24,513 nt of DNA, from assembly GCF_003243465.1 (NCBI RefSeq), contig NZ_QFQZ01000074.1:1-24513 (forward strand), read 5' to 3'. Position 1 is the stretch's first letter, and the number at the start of each line of letters is the position of its first letter. The stretch comes from Caulobacter segnis (GTDB taxonomy: Bacteria; Pseudomonadota; Alphaproteobacteria; Caulobacterales; Caulobacteraceae). The notes beneath the pieces were generated by a model, which was not told the origin of the DNA, made no database searches, and saw only the letters and a program-made list of their open reading frames with translations. This document shows positions 7,214 to 13,731 of the stretch, piece after piece. A program made the position numbers and the translations under genes.

Positions 7214-7798
7214 TCAGCCCTTCAGTCGGCGGCTGCCGGGATCCTCGATCGGGATCGCGGCCAGCTCCGGCGGCAGGGCGTCGGCCGGATAGGCCGGGAC
7301 TTCCAGGCTGGCCAGGGCGACCAGCGGCACGCCGACATCGGCCTTGCCGCCCGAGCGGTCGACGATGCAGGCCGCCGCGACGACGTCGCCGCCGGCGTCC
7401 TTGATGGCCTGGATGCATTCGCGCGACGACAGGCCCGTCGTGACGATGTCCTCGACCATCACGACCTTCTGGCCGGGCTCCAGGTGGAAGCCGCGACGGA
7501 ATTTGAAGCTTCCGCCCTCGCGCTCGACATAGATCGACGGCACGTTCAGGTGACGCGCAGTCTCGTACCCGGGAATGATGCCGCCGACGGCCGGCGAGAC
7601 GGCGACGTCCACCTGGCCCACCGTCGCGATGATCTTCTGCGCCAGGGCCTTGCAGAGACGCTCGCAGCGCTCGGGCCGCATGAACACCAGGTTCTTCTGC
7701 AGGAAGACCGGGCTGTGAAGGCCGCTGGACAGCACGAAGTGGCCTTCGCGCAGAGCGCCGGCGGCGCGGAATTCGTCGAGGACGTCGTCGTTGGTCAT
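7214..7798 (-). CDS. pyrE: Orotate phosphoribosyltransferase
   Basis: PyrE makes orotidine 5'-monophosphate from orotate and PRPP in pyrimidine synthesis. The 194-aa protein carries the type I PRTase fold. The PRPP loop is VVMVEDIVTTGLSS (about residues 112-125), the flexible catalytic loop region is YVEREGGSFKFRRGF, and SPAVGGIIPGYETAR is the pyrophosphate-binding segment. The ATG at 7798 lacks a Shine-Dalgarno sequence. A strong Caulobacter-type promoter (see 7807-7834) ends 8 nt before it, implying a leaderless or almost leaderless message. It heads the pyrE-pdxJ-acpS-YciI run. The enzyme family is certain. Confidence 0.96.
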   Translation of the reverse strand: MTNDDVLDEFRAAGALREGHFVLSSGLHSPVFLQKNLVFMRPERCERLCKALAQKIIATVGQVDVAVSPAVGGIIPGYETARHLNVPSIYVEREGGSFKFRRGFHLEPGQKVVMVEDIVTTGLSSRECIQAIKDAGGDVVAAACIVDRSGGKADVGVPLVALASLEVPAYPADALPPELAAIPIEDPGSRRLKG

Positions 7799-7806
7799 GG
7801 GCCGTG

Positions 7807-7834
7807 GATATAGCCCAGCCGGCCGAGTCTACAA
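7807..7834 (-). promoter_or_regulatory. Housekeeping-type promoter of pyrE
   Basis: Read on the minus strand: TTGTAG (7834-7829), a 14-nt spacer, then GCTATATC (7814-7807). The -10 octamer matches the Caulobacter housekeeping consensus GCTANAWC (as I recall it) at every position, and the spacer length fits the 10-14 nt rule. Eight bases separate it from the pyrE ATG, so the predicted transcription start falls at or within a few bases of the start codon. Confidence 0.6.
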
Positions 7835-7878
7835 ACGGCCGCTTGCGGAGCCGCGCGGTTTAAGGCTCTACCGCCTGC

Positions 7879-8286
7879 ATGACCGAAGAGATTCAACGCC
7901 CCCGCGTCGGATGCGGCGCCGCCATCCTCGACGACCAGGGCCGCCTGCTGCTGGTCAAGCGGGTCAAGAACCCCGAGGCCGATCACTGGGGCGTGCCCGG
8001 CGGCAAGCTCGACTGGGGCGAAGCGGCCCATGTCTGCGCCGAGCGCGAAACCCATGAGGAACTCGGCATAACGCTCAAGGCGGGCAAGGTCCTCGCGGTC
8101 ACCGACATGGTCGCGCCGGACTACCACTGGGTGGCGATCACCTACGCGGTCGAGAGCTGGGAAGGCGAGCCTTCGATCCAGGAGGCTCACGCCCTCCATG
8201 AATGGGGCTGGTTCGCCTTGGACGCCCTGCCCTCGCCGATGACAGCCGGCGCGCTCGACGCCGTAGCGGCCTTTCGGAAGGCCTAG
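7879..8286 (+). CDS. Nudix hydrolase
   Basis: This 135-aa cytoplasmic protein carries a complete Nudix box at residues 42-64 (G42-x5-E48-x7-R56-E57-x2-E60-E61-x-G63). It therefore probably hydrolyses a nucleoside diphosphate linked to another moiety with Mg2+. The sequence around it (RVGCGAAILDDQGRLLLVKR and DHWGVPGGKLDWGE) resembles small MutT/ADP-ribose-type members. Substrate choice cannot be told from sequence, and a specific mutT or nudB label would be over-reach. The ATG at 7879 has no Shine-Dalgarno sequence. A GCTCTACC octamer with TTGCGG 16 nt upstream lies 6 nt before it, so it may be leaderless. Its TAG stop shares a CTAG with the convergent spoT stop. Confidence 0.9.
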   Translation: MTEEIQRPRVGCGAAILDDQGRLLLVKRVKNPEADHWGVPGGKLDWGEAAHVCAERETHEELGITLKAGKVLAVTDMVAPDYHWVAITYAVESWEGEPSIQEAHALHEWGWFALDALPSPMTAGALDAVAAFRKA

Positions 8287-10502
8287 CCGCGCGTACGATC
8301 CACGGTCTCGACCGACGGGCAAGCCCGAAGCGCGGCCTGGATATTGGTCAGGTGCTTGGCGTCGCGGACTTCGACATCGATGTCGGTGTCGAAGAAGTCG
8401 CTCTGCCGGTGGTGCATCCGCAGATTGACGATGTTGCCGCCGGCCTCGCCGATGATCGTGCAGACTTGGCCCAGCACGCCTGGGGCGTTCTGGATCGTGG
8501 CGTGCAGGCGGGTCATCGAGATCGTCGAGCGCTCGGCTTCCGGGGTCCAGGTCAGGTCCCGCCACAGTTCCTCGCGGTCCTCGTATTCCGCCAGCCGCGG
8601 ACAGTCGATCGTGTGGACGTCCAGCCCCTCGCCGTCTTCACGCAAGATGCCGACGATGCGGTCGCCAGGCACGGGGCTGCAGCAGTGAGCGAAGTGCAGG
8701 GAAACGCCCGGCGTCAGACCGCCGCCGCGCACATAGAGCCGCGCCGCCTCCTGACCGCCCTCGATCTTGCGGCGAGCCGTGGCGGCCTCGCGCTCGGAAT
8801 CCTTCATGCCCGGATAGGCGGTTTCCAGGACCTGGCTGGGCGAGACCCGGCCGCGCCCGACAGCGTCGAACAGGGCCTCGTCGCCGTCCAGGACGAAGCG
8901 CTCCAGGATCGGCCGCAGCGACACGTCCTTCAGCTTCTTGCCGGCGCGCTCGAAGACCTGCTCCAGCGAGGCCCGCCCCAGACGCAGGAACTCTTCCTTC
9001 TCGGTCTGGCGGATATGGCGCCGAATGGCCGAGCGCGCCCGGCCCGTGACCGTCAACGAGCGCCAGTCCGGCGGCACCACCGGCTTGGAGCCCCGCACCA
9101 CCTCGACCACGTCGCCATTGACCAGCGGCGTGCGCAGCGGCTTCAACTCGCCGTTGATCTTCACGCCGATGCAAGTGTCGCCGACGCTGGTGTGGACGGC
9201 ATAGGCGAAGTCCAGCGGCATGGCCCCGCGCGGCAGGCTGACCAGCTTGCCCTTCGGGGTAAAGACGAACACCTGGTCGAGGAACATCTCGAGCTTGGCG
9301 TGCTCGACCAGTTCCTCGCTGTCGCCGCCGTGCTCCAGCACCTGGACCAGCTGGCGCAGGTTGGCCAGCGGATCGCGGCCGCCGGCGGCCTCCATGCCTT
9401 CCAGGTCGAGACCGTAGGAGGCGTCCTTGTAGCGGAAGTGGGCCGCGACGCCCTCTTCGTTGACGCGGTCCATGGCCTCGGTGCGGATCTGCATTTCGAT
9501 GCGCATGCCGCGCGGGCCGACCACGGTGGTGTGCAGCGAGCGGTAGTTGTTCCGCTTCGGCGTCGAGATGTAGTCCTTGAAGCGGTCCGGCACGCTAGAC
9601 CACGCGCGGTGCACCACGCCCAGGGCGCGGTAGCAGTCCTCCTCGCTGTCGACGATCACGCGGAAGGCGTAGATGTCCGACATCTGGGAGAAGCCGATCG
9701 ACTTGCGCTGCAGCTTTCGCCAGATCGAATAAGGCGACTTTTCGCGACCGAAGACCCGCGACGGCAGGTTGGATGACTCCAGGCGCGCCGAGATCTCCTG
9801 GCTGACCAAGGCCACCGCCCCGCCCTGCTCCTCGCGCAGAGCGTCCAGGCGGCGCACGATGGCGTCACGGGCGACCGGGTTGGTATGCTGGAAGGACAGC
9901 TCCTCCAGCTCCACGCAGATGCGATGGCAGCCGATGTTGCGGGCCAGCGGGGCGTAGATGTCGCGCGTCTCACGCGCGATGCGCTCGCGCTTGGCCTGGT
10001 TCTTGATGAAGTGCAGCGTCCGCATGTTGTGCAGACGGTCGGCCAGCTTGACCAGCAGGACGCGGACGTCCTTGGAGATGGCCAGGATGAACTTGCGAAG
10101 GTTCTCGGCCTGACGCGTGTGCTCGGCCTGGAGCTCCAGCTTCGACAGCTTGGTGACACCCTCGACCAGTTCGGCGATCTCCTCGCCGAACAGCTGGGCG
10201 ATCTCTTCCTTGGTGACCGGGGTGTCCTCGATCACGTCGTGCAGCAGCGCCGTGACGATGGTCGCGGTGTCGAGCCGGTATTCGGTGAGGATGCCCGCCA
10301 CCTCGATCGGGTGGGCGTAGTAGGGATCGCCGCTGGCCCGGGTCTGCGACCCGTGCATGCGCATGGCGTAGACGTAGGCGCGGTTTAGCAGCGCCTCGTC
10401 CGCCGTCGGGTCATAGGCGTGGACCCGCTCGATCAGTTCGTACTGGCGAAGGAATTTGGGACGCGGCTTGGCGGGCGCGGCCGTCGGCTCGGCGGGGGCC
10501 AC
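8283..10502 (-). CDS. spoT: Bifunctional (p)ppGpp synthetase/hydrolase SpoT (Rel/Rsh)
   Basis: This is a long RSH protein that makes and degrades the alarmone (p)ppGpp. From the GTG at 10502 it has 739 aa. The HD hydrolase domain includes LLHDVIEDT (His88-Asp89) and LADRLHNMRTL. The synthetase domain includes GREKSPYSIWRK and RFKDYISTPKRNNYRSLHT, whose RFKD (rather than EFDD) marks a bifunctional enzyme. A TGS domain (VFVFTPKGKL onward) and a C-terminal ACT domain (TISMTRLHATIQNAPGVLG) follow. The start is uncertain: no in-frame ATG precedes the HD domain, and the GTG at 10502 has no ribosome-binding site. A CTG at 10601, overlapping the rpoZ stop, has AGGAGG 7 nt upstream and would give 772 aa. 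The frame between is open and Ser/Ala-rich. It lies downstream of rpoZ, a conserved pairing. Confidence 0.93.
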   Translation of the reverse strand: MAPAEPTAAPAKPRPKFLRQYELIERVHAYDPTADEALLNRAYVYAMRMHGSQTRASGDPYYAHPIEVAGILTEYRLDTATIVTALLHDVIEDTPVTKEEIAQLFGEEIAELVEGVTKLSKLELQAEHTRQAENLRKFILAISKDVRVLLVKLADRLHNMRTLHFIKNQAKRERIARETRDIYAPLARNIGCHRICVELEELSFQHTNPVARDAIVRRLDALREEQGGAVALVSQEISARLESSNLPSRVFGREKSPYSIWRKLQRKSIGFSQMSDIYAFRVIVDSEEDCYRALGVVHRAWSSVPDRFKDYISTPKRNNYRSLHTTVVGPRGMRIEMQIRTEAMDRVNEEGVAAHFRYKDASYGLDLEGMEAAGGRDPLANLRQLVQVLEHGGDSEELVEHAKLEMFLDQVFVFTPKGKLVSLPRGAMPLDFAYAVHTSVGDTCIGVKINGELKPLRTPLVNGDVVEVVRGSKPVVPPDWRSLTVTGRARSAIRRHIRQTEKEEFLRLGRASLEQVFERAGKKLKDVSLRPILERFVLDGDEALFDAVGRGRVSPSQVLETAYPGMKDSEREAATARRKIEGGQEAARLYVRGGGLTPGVSLHFAHCCSPVPGDRIVGILREDGEGLDVHTIDCPRLAEYEDREELWRDLTWTPEAERSTISMTRLHATIQNAPGVLGQVCTIIGEAGGNIVNLRMHHRQSDFFDTDIDVEVRDAKHLTNIQAALRACPSVETVDRTRG

Positions 10503-10511
10503 AGACGACGA

Positions 10512-10536
10512 CGCGCCCGATTCGGAATCGGGCGCG
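10512..10536 (-). promoter_or_regulatory. Perfect hairpin between rpoZ and the spoT GTG
   Basis: CGCGCCCGATTC (10512-10523) and GAATCGGGCGCG (10525-10536) are exact reverse complements with one base between them, so an 11-bp stem with a 3-nt loop is possible. In the transcript it lies after the rpoZ stop and ends 9 nt before the GTG at 10502. There is no T-tract. It may attenuate rpoZ-spoT read-through or mask initiation at the GTG. If spoT starts at the CTG, the hairpin is inside the coding region. Confidence 0.5.
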
Positions 10537-10597
10537 CGTTGGGATGAAGCGGTGTCGGAGACCGCTTCCAGGGTCAGAGGGTCTGCGCCTTCGGGGC

Positions 10598-10957
10598 TCA
10601 GTACCGCTCCTCCTGGCCGCCGTCGCGGTCGCTCTGCAGAGCGCGGACCAGTTCCAGCTCGCTCATCTGCATGTGGCTCGGATCGGCCAGCAGGGCCAGG
10701 GTCTCGGCCTCTTCCTCGGCTTCGGTGTGCTCGTCGACGCGTTGCAGCGTGGTGATCAGGTGCTCCTTGAGCCCTTCGTGATCGATCACGTCGTCGGCGA
10801 TCTCGCGCAGAGCCACGACCGGGTTCTTGTCGTTGTCGCGGTCGACCATCAGGGCCGCGCCGGCCGAGATGCCGCGCGCGCGGTGCGCCGACAGCAGGAC
10901 GAGCGCGAAGCGGTTCGGAACCTTCTCGACGCAATCTTCGACGGTGACGCGGGCCAT
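10598..10957 (-). CDS. rpoZ: RNA polymerase omega subunit
   Basis: Omega promotes assembly and stability of RNA polymerase by holding the beta' subunit, and forms part of a ppGpp-binding site in proteobacteria. The 119-aa product opens with MARVTVEDCVEKVPNRFALV and contains LLSAHRARGIS, the signature of the RpoZ/Rpb6 family. The acidic C-terminal half is longer than in E. coli omega (about 91 aa), as is common in alphaproteobacteria. The ATG at 10957 has a GAGGA ribosome-binding site 4 nt upstream; the open frame further upstream is non-coding in character. Its TGA overlaps the candidate CTG start of spoT. The pairing with the (p)ppGpp enzyme links alarmone synthesis to a polymerase subunit that senses it. 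Confidence 0.95.
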   Translation of the reverse strand: MARVTVEDCVEKVPNRFALVLLSAHRARGISAGAALMVDRDNDKNPVVALREIADDVIDHEGLKEHLITTLQRVDEHTEAEEEAETLALLADPSHMQMSELELVRALQSDRDGGQEERY

Positions 10958-10987
10958 GAGTTCCTCGGGCTGCCGGTTATCGATCGC

Positions 10988-11016
10988 AAAATAGGCTTCC
11001 GTGCGGCGACACGCAA
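10988..11016 (-). promoter_or_regulatory. Candidate promoter of rpoZ-spoT
   Basis: On the minus strand TTGCGT (11016-11011), a 17-nt spacer and TATTTT (10993-10988) make a sigma-70-like promoter, 30 nt upstream of the rpoZ ATG. The match to both hexamers is partial. It is the best candidate in the 126-nt folK-rpoZ gap. Confidence 0.35.
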
Positions 11017-11043
11017 CGCCGCGCACGATCATCAGCTTTCGCG

Positions 11044-11063
11044 AGCGGGCGCTTATGCCCGCT
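11044..11063. other. Hairpin between folK and rpoZ
   Basis: AGCGGGC (11044-11050) and GCCCGCT (11057-11063) form a perfect 7-bp stem around a 6-nt loop, 20 nt downstream of the folK stop. There is no U-run after it in the folK transcript, so it is at best a weak or Rho-assisted terminator separating folK from rpoZ. Confidence 0.35.
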
Positions 11064-11083
11064 TCGAAGGGCGATGTCCAGAC

Positions 11084-11584
11084 TTAGCGATGTTCGTAGG
11101 GTTGCGCGTCGCGGCCGACTGTCGCGGTCGCCGCCATCTGGCGGGCGGTCCGGCCGCTGGCCGGATGGGTCCAGTCGGGCGCCAACTCCGCCAGGGGCCC
11201 CATGACGAATAGCCGCTCGTGCGCCCTGGGATGCGGCACGACGAGGTCGCCAGCCAGCACGCTCCGGCCATGGGCTACAAGATCAAGGTCGAGGGTGCGG
11301 GCGGCGTTGGCCTCCCCCCTCGCCCGCCCGAAGCGCGCCTCGATCCGATGCAGGGCCGCCAGGGTTTCGGCGGGCGGCAGCGCCGTGCGCACCAGCGCGA
11401 CGCCATTGAGGTATTCCGGCCCCTTCGGATCCGGCCAGGCGGCCGAGCGCCACCACCCGGACCGGGCGACCACCTCCAGCCCCTCTGCCGGCAGGGCGTT
11501 CAGGGCAGCTTCCAACAAGGCCGCGCGACTCGTATAGGCTCCAGCCAGATTGCAGCCGAGCGCCACGATCACGGCCTCGTCCAA
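11084..11584 (-). CDS. folK: 2-amino-4-hydroxy-6-hydroxymethyldihydropteridine pyrophosphokinase
   Basis: HPPK transfers pyrophosphate from ATP to 6-hydroxymethyl-dihydropterin in folate synthesis. Landmarks are IVALGCNLAG near the N-terminus, YLNGVALVRTALPPAETLAALHRIEARFGRAR in pieces matching the pterin-binding core, and the diagnostic ARTLDLDLVAHG with the Mg2+-binding Asp pair, followed by VVPHPRAHERLFVMGPLAEL. The start is uncertain: no ATG is available. TTG at 11584 gives an N-terminus aligned in length with E. coli FolK. TTG at 11611 adds nine residues with AT-rich, non-coding-looking codons, and GTG at 11572 clips the first strand. It is divergent from the NYN gene, with the promoter presumably in the AT-rich 11585-11619. 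The family call is firm. Confidence 0.9.
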   Translation of the reverse strand: MDEAVIVALGCNLAGAYTSRAALLEAALNALPAEGLEVVARSGWWRSAAWPDPKGPEYLNGVALVRTALPPAETLAALHRIEARFGRARGEANAARTLDLDLVAHGRSVLAGDLVVPHPRAHERLFVMGPLAELAPDWTHPASGRTARQMAATATVGRDAQPYEHR

Positions 11585-11619
11585 GCCATTTTCAGCGACC
11601 TGATTTTTCAAGGATTACC

Positions 11620-12216
11620 GTGACCTTCTATCCGACCGACCGCATCGCCCTGTTCATCGACGGAGCCAATCTCTATTCCGCCGCCAAGGCGCTGGGCTTC
11701 GATATCGACTACCGCAAGCTGCTGGACGAGTTCAAAAAGCGCGGCGTCCTGATCCGGGCCTATTACTACACCGCTATCGCCGAGAACGACGACTATTCGC
11801 CGATCCGTCCTCTGGTGGACTGGCTGGACTATAACGGCTTCACCCTGGTGACGAAGCCGGCGCGCGAGTTCACCGACAGCCAGGGCCGCAAGCGTTGGCG
11901 CGGCGACATGGACATCGAGATCGCGGTCGACATGCTGCAGATGGCCGAGACCGCCGACCACCTTGTGCTGTTCTCGGGCGACGGCGACTTCCGCGCCCTG
12001 GTCGAGGCCGTGCAGCGCAAGGGCCGCCGCGTCACCGTCGTCTCGACGATGAAGAGCCAGCCGCCGATGACCAGCGACGACCTGCGTCGCCAGGCCGACA
12101 ACTTCGTCGACCTGGCCGATCTGGGAAACATTATCGGCCGGCCCCAGCGCGTCCAGACCCGCCAGATGTCCGACAATCGCACCCCGGCCGAGCGTGAAGC
12201 CGAGGACGAATACTGA
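11620..12216 (+). CDS. NYN (LabA/PIN-like) domain protein, putative nuclease
   Basis: The 198-aa protein is nearly all one NYN domain of the LabA-like branch of the PIN fold. This is a family of predicted metal-dependent RNases with some experimentally shown members. The acidic residues of the active site are visible: FIDGANLY (Asp14, Asn17), RGDMDIEIAVDML and LFSGDGDFRALVEAV. A polar tail (about 170-198) ends in DEY. The start is GTG at 11620 with AAGGA 5 nt upstream. Its TGA is followed after a single base by the ATG of the uracil-DNA glycosylase, so the two are co-transcribed and probably coupled. Its target is unknown; pairing with a repair glycosylase might hint at nucleic-acid quality control but could be incidental. 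Confidence 0.9.
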   Translation: MTFYPTDRIALFIDGANLYSAAKALGFDIDYRKLLDEFKKRGVLIRAYYYTAIAENDDYSPIRPLVDWLDYNGFTLVTKPAREFTDSQGRKRWRGDMDIEIAVDMLQMAETADHLVLFSGDGDFRALVEAVQRKGRRVTVVSTMKSQPPMTSDDLRRQADNFVDLADLGNIIGRPQRVQTRQMSDNRTPAEREAEDEY

Positions 12217-12217
12217 G

Positions 12218-12895
12218 ATGTCCCAGCCGTCCAACATCGCCGGCGAGGTCGTGCCGAACCCGGCGGAGCCGCCGCGCGACTGCCCGCTGTGTCCGCGCCT
12301 CGTCGCCTATCGCCGCGAGAACCAGGAGCTCTATCCGGACTGGTTCAACGGCCCCGCCCCCTCGTTCGGCGACAGGGACGCGCGGCTGCTGGTCGTGGGC
12401 CTCGCCCCCGGTCGCAAGGGCGCCAACCGAACGGGCCGGCCGTTCACCGGCGACTATGCCGGGACCCTGCTCTACGACACCCTGATCAAGTTCGGCTTCG
12501 CCACCGGCAAGTTCGAGGCCCGGCCCGATGACAGCCTGAAACTGGTCGGCAGCGCCGTGACAAACGCTGTCCGCTGCGCCCCGCCCGGCAACAAGCCCGA
12601 GACCTCGGAAGAGAACAATTGCCGGCCGTTCCTGACGACGCGGCTGGAGATGTTCCCGAACCTGAAGGCCATCGTCACCCTGGGGGACGTCTCGCGCCGC
12701 AACGTGCTGAAGGCCCTGGGCCTGAAGGCCTCGGCCGGCGTTCCGGGGCACGGCTCGGAGTTCCAAGCCGGGCCGTATCGGATCTTCAACAGCTATCACT
12801 GCTCGCGGCTCAACACGAACACCGGCCGCCTGACGACGCCGATGTTCGAGGACCTGTTCGCGCGGGTGAAGGCCTACCTGGACGAAGCCGCCTAG
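12218..12895 (+). CDS. Family 5 (UDGb-type) uracil-DNA glycosylase
   Basis: This 225-aa iron-sulfur enzyme should excise uracil, and in characterised members hypoxanthine, from DNA to start base-excision repair. Motif A reads GLAPGRKGANRTGRPFTGD, the family 5 type lacking the catalytic acid used by families 1 and 4. Motif B is H194-C-S-R-L-N-T-N-T-G-R-L-T. Four Cys (22, 25, 120, 135) match the [4Fe-4S] ligand pattern. Cys195 stands where most relatives have Pro. The ATG at 12218 was chosen over a GTG at 12194 inside the upstream gene, since the conserved region begins near residue 20. It is the second gene of the NYN operon. Its TAG shares a CTAG with the convergent esterase. Confidence 0.92.
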   Translation: MSQPSNIAGEVVPNPAEPPRDCPLCPRLVAYRRENQELYPDWFNGPAPSFGDRDARLLVVGLAPGRKGANRTGRPFTGDYAGTLLYDTLIKFGFATGKFEARPDDSLKLVGSAVTNAVRCAPPGNKPETSEENNCRPFLTTRLEMFPNLKAIVTLGDVSRRNVLKALGLKASAGVPGHGSEFQAGPYRIFNSYHCSRLNTNTGRLTTPMFEDLFARVKAYLDEAA

Positions 12896-13731
12896 CGCGG
12901 CTTCATCCAGCCGTTGTCGTTCAGCCAGTCGACCAGCAGGTTCGGCCAATGCTTGAACGAGGCCTGCTCCTTGCGCAGGCCCATATTGAAGGCGTGGCCC
13001 CCGGCCTGGAACAGGTGCAGCTCGACTGGAACCTTGGCGGCGCGGAACTTGGGCAACAGGTCGACCAGCGGCGCCGAGCAGCATTCGTCGTCATTGGCGG
13101 CGACCATGAACGCCGGCGGCGCATCGGCCGGAACCTTGTCGGGCACGCCCAAGGGGCCCGGATAGACCAGGACCTGGAAGTCCGGCCGCGCGCTGACGGC
13201 GTCGATCGTGTCGACCTTCGGATCGCCGGGCTTCGCGCCCTGGTAGATCTCCAGGTTCGCGGTCTCGCCGCCCGCCGAGAAGCCCATCAGCCCGATCCGC
13301 TTGGGATCGACACCGTACTCAGCGGCATGGGCGCGAACCCAGCGGACGCCGCGGACCGCATCCTGGCGCGCGTGCTCGATCGTGTAGGGCGAGCCCTCCT
13401 CGCGGAACAGCCGATACTTGACGACGAAGACCGCCACGCCGGCCGGGTTCAACACCTTGGCGACGTCCGAGCCTTCGGATCGGATCACCAGGATCCGGTG
13501 ACCGCCTCCCGGCAGCACGACCAGCGCCGCGCCGGTGGCGACCTCCTTCGGCGGGAGATAGACCGTGACCGACGGGTTGTTGATGCTCCTCAGCCAGTAA
13601 TCGCCGGGAACCTCGGGCATGTCCTTGCGGCTCTCGAACCCCGGCGCGCCGTTCGGCCAGAGCGGGATCTGCTGCTGGGCCAGGGCCGCGCTGGGCGCCA
13701 GCAGCGCCGCCGCCAGGATCAGTCCCTTCAC
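12892..13731 (-). CDS. Exported alpha/beta hydrolase, BD-FAE-like carbohydrate esterase
   Basis: The 279-aa product has a Sec signal peptide (about 1-19, ending ALAQ), so it is periplasmic or secreted. The opening IPLWPNGAPG, the oxyanion loop VVLPGGGHRIL and the nucleophile elbow GFSAGGE (Ser152), with His246 in AGGHAF and an Asp near 214, match the bifunctional feruloyl/acetyl-xylan esterase-like group of alpha/beta hydrolases. It may deacylate plant polysaccharide fragments; the substrate is inferred. The start is GTG at 13731, overlapping the Gfo/Idh stop by 4 nt (GTGA). It is the third gene of the lactonase-oxidoreductase-esterase unit and its stop shares CTAG with the UDG gene. Confidence 0.87.
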   Translation of the reverse strand: MKGLILAAALLAPSAALAQQQIPLWPNGAPGFESRKDMPEVPGDYWLRSINNPSVTVYLPPKEVATGAALVVLPGGGHRILVIRSEGSDVAKVLNPAGVAVFVVKYRLFREEGSPYTIEHARQDAVRGVRWVRAHAAEYGVDPKRIGLMGFSAGGETANLEIYQGAKPGDPKVDTIDAVSARPDFQVLVYPGPLGVPDKVPADAPPAFMVAANDDECCSAPLVDLLPKFRAAKVPVELHLFQAGGHAFNMGLRKEQASFKHWPNLLVDWLNDNGWMKPR

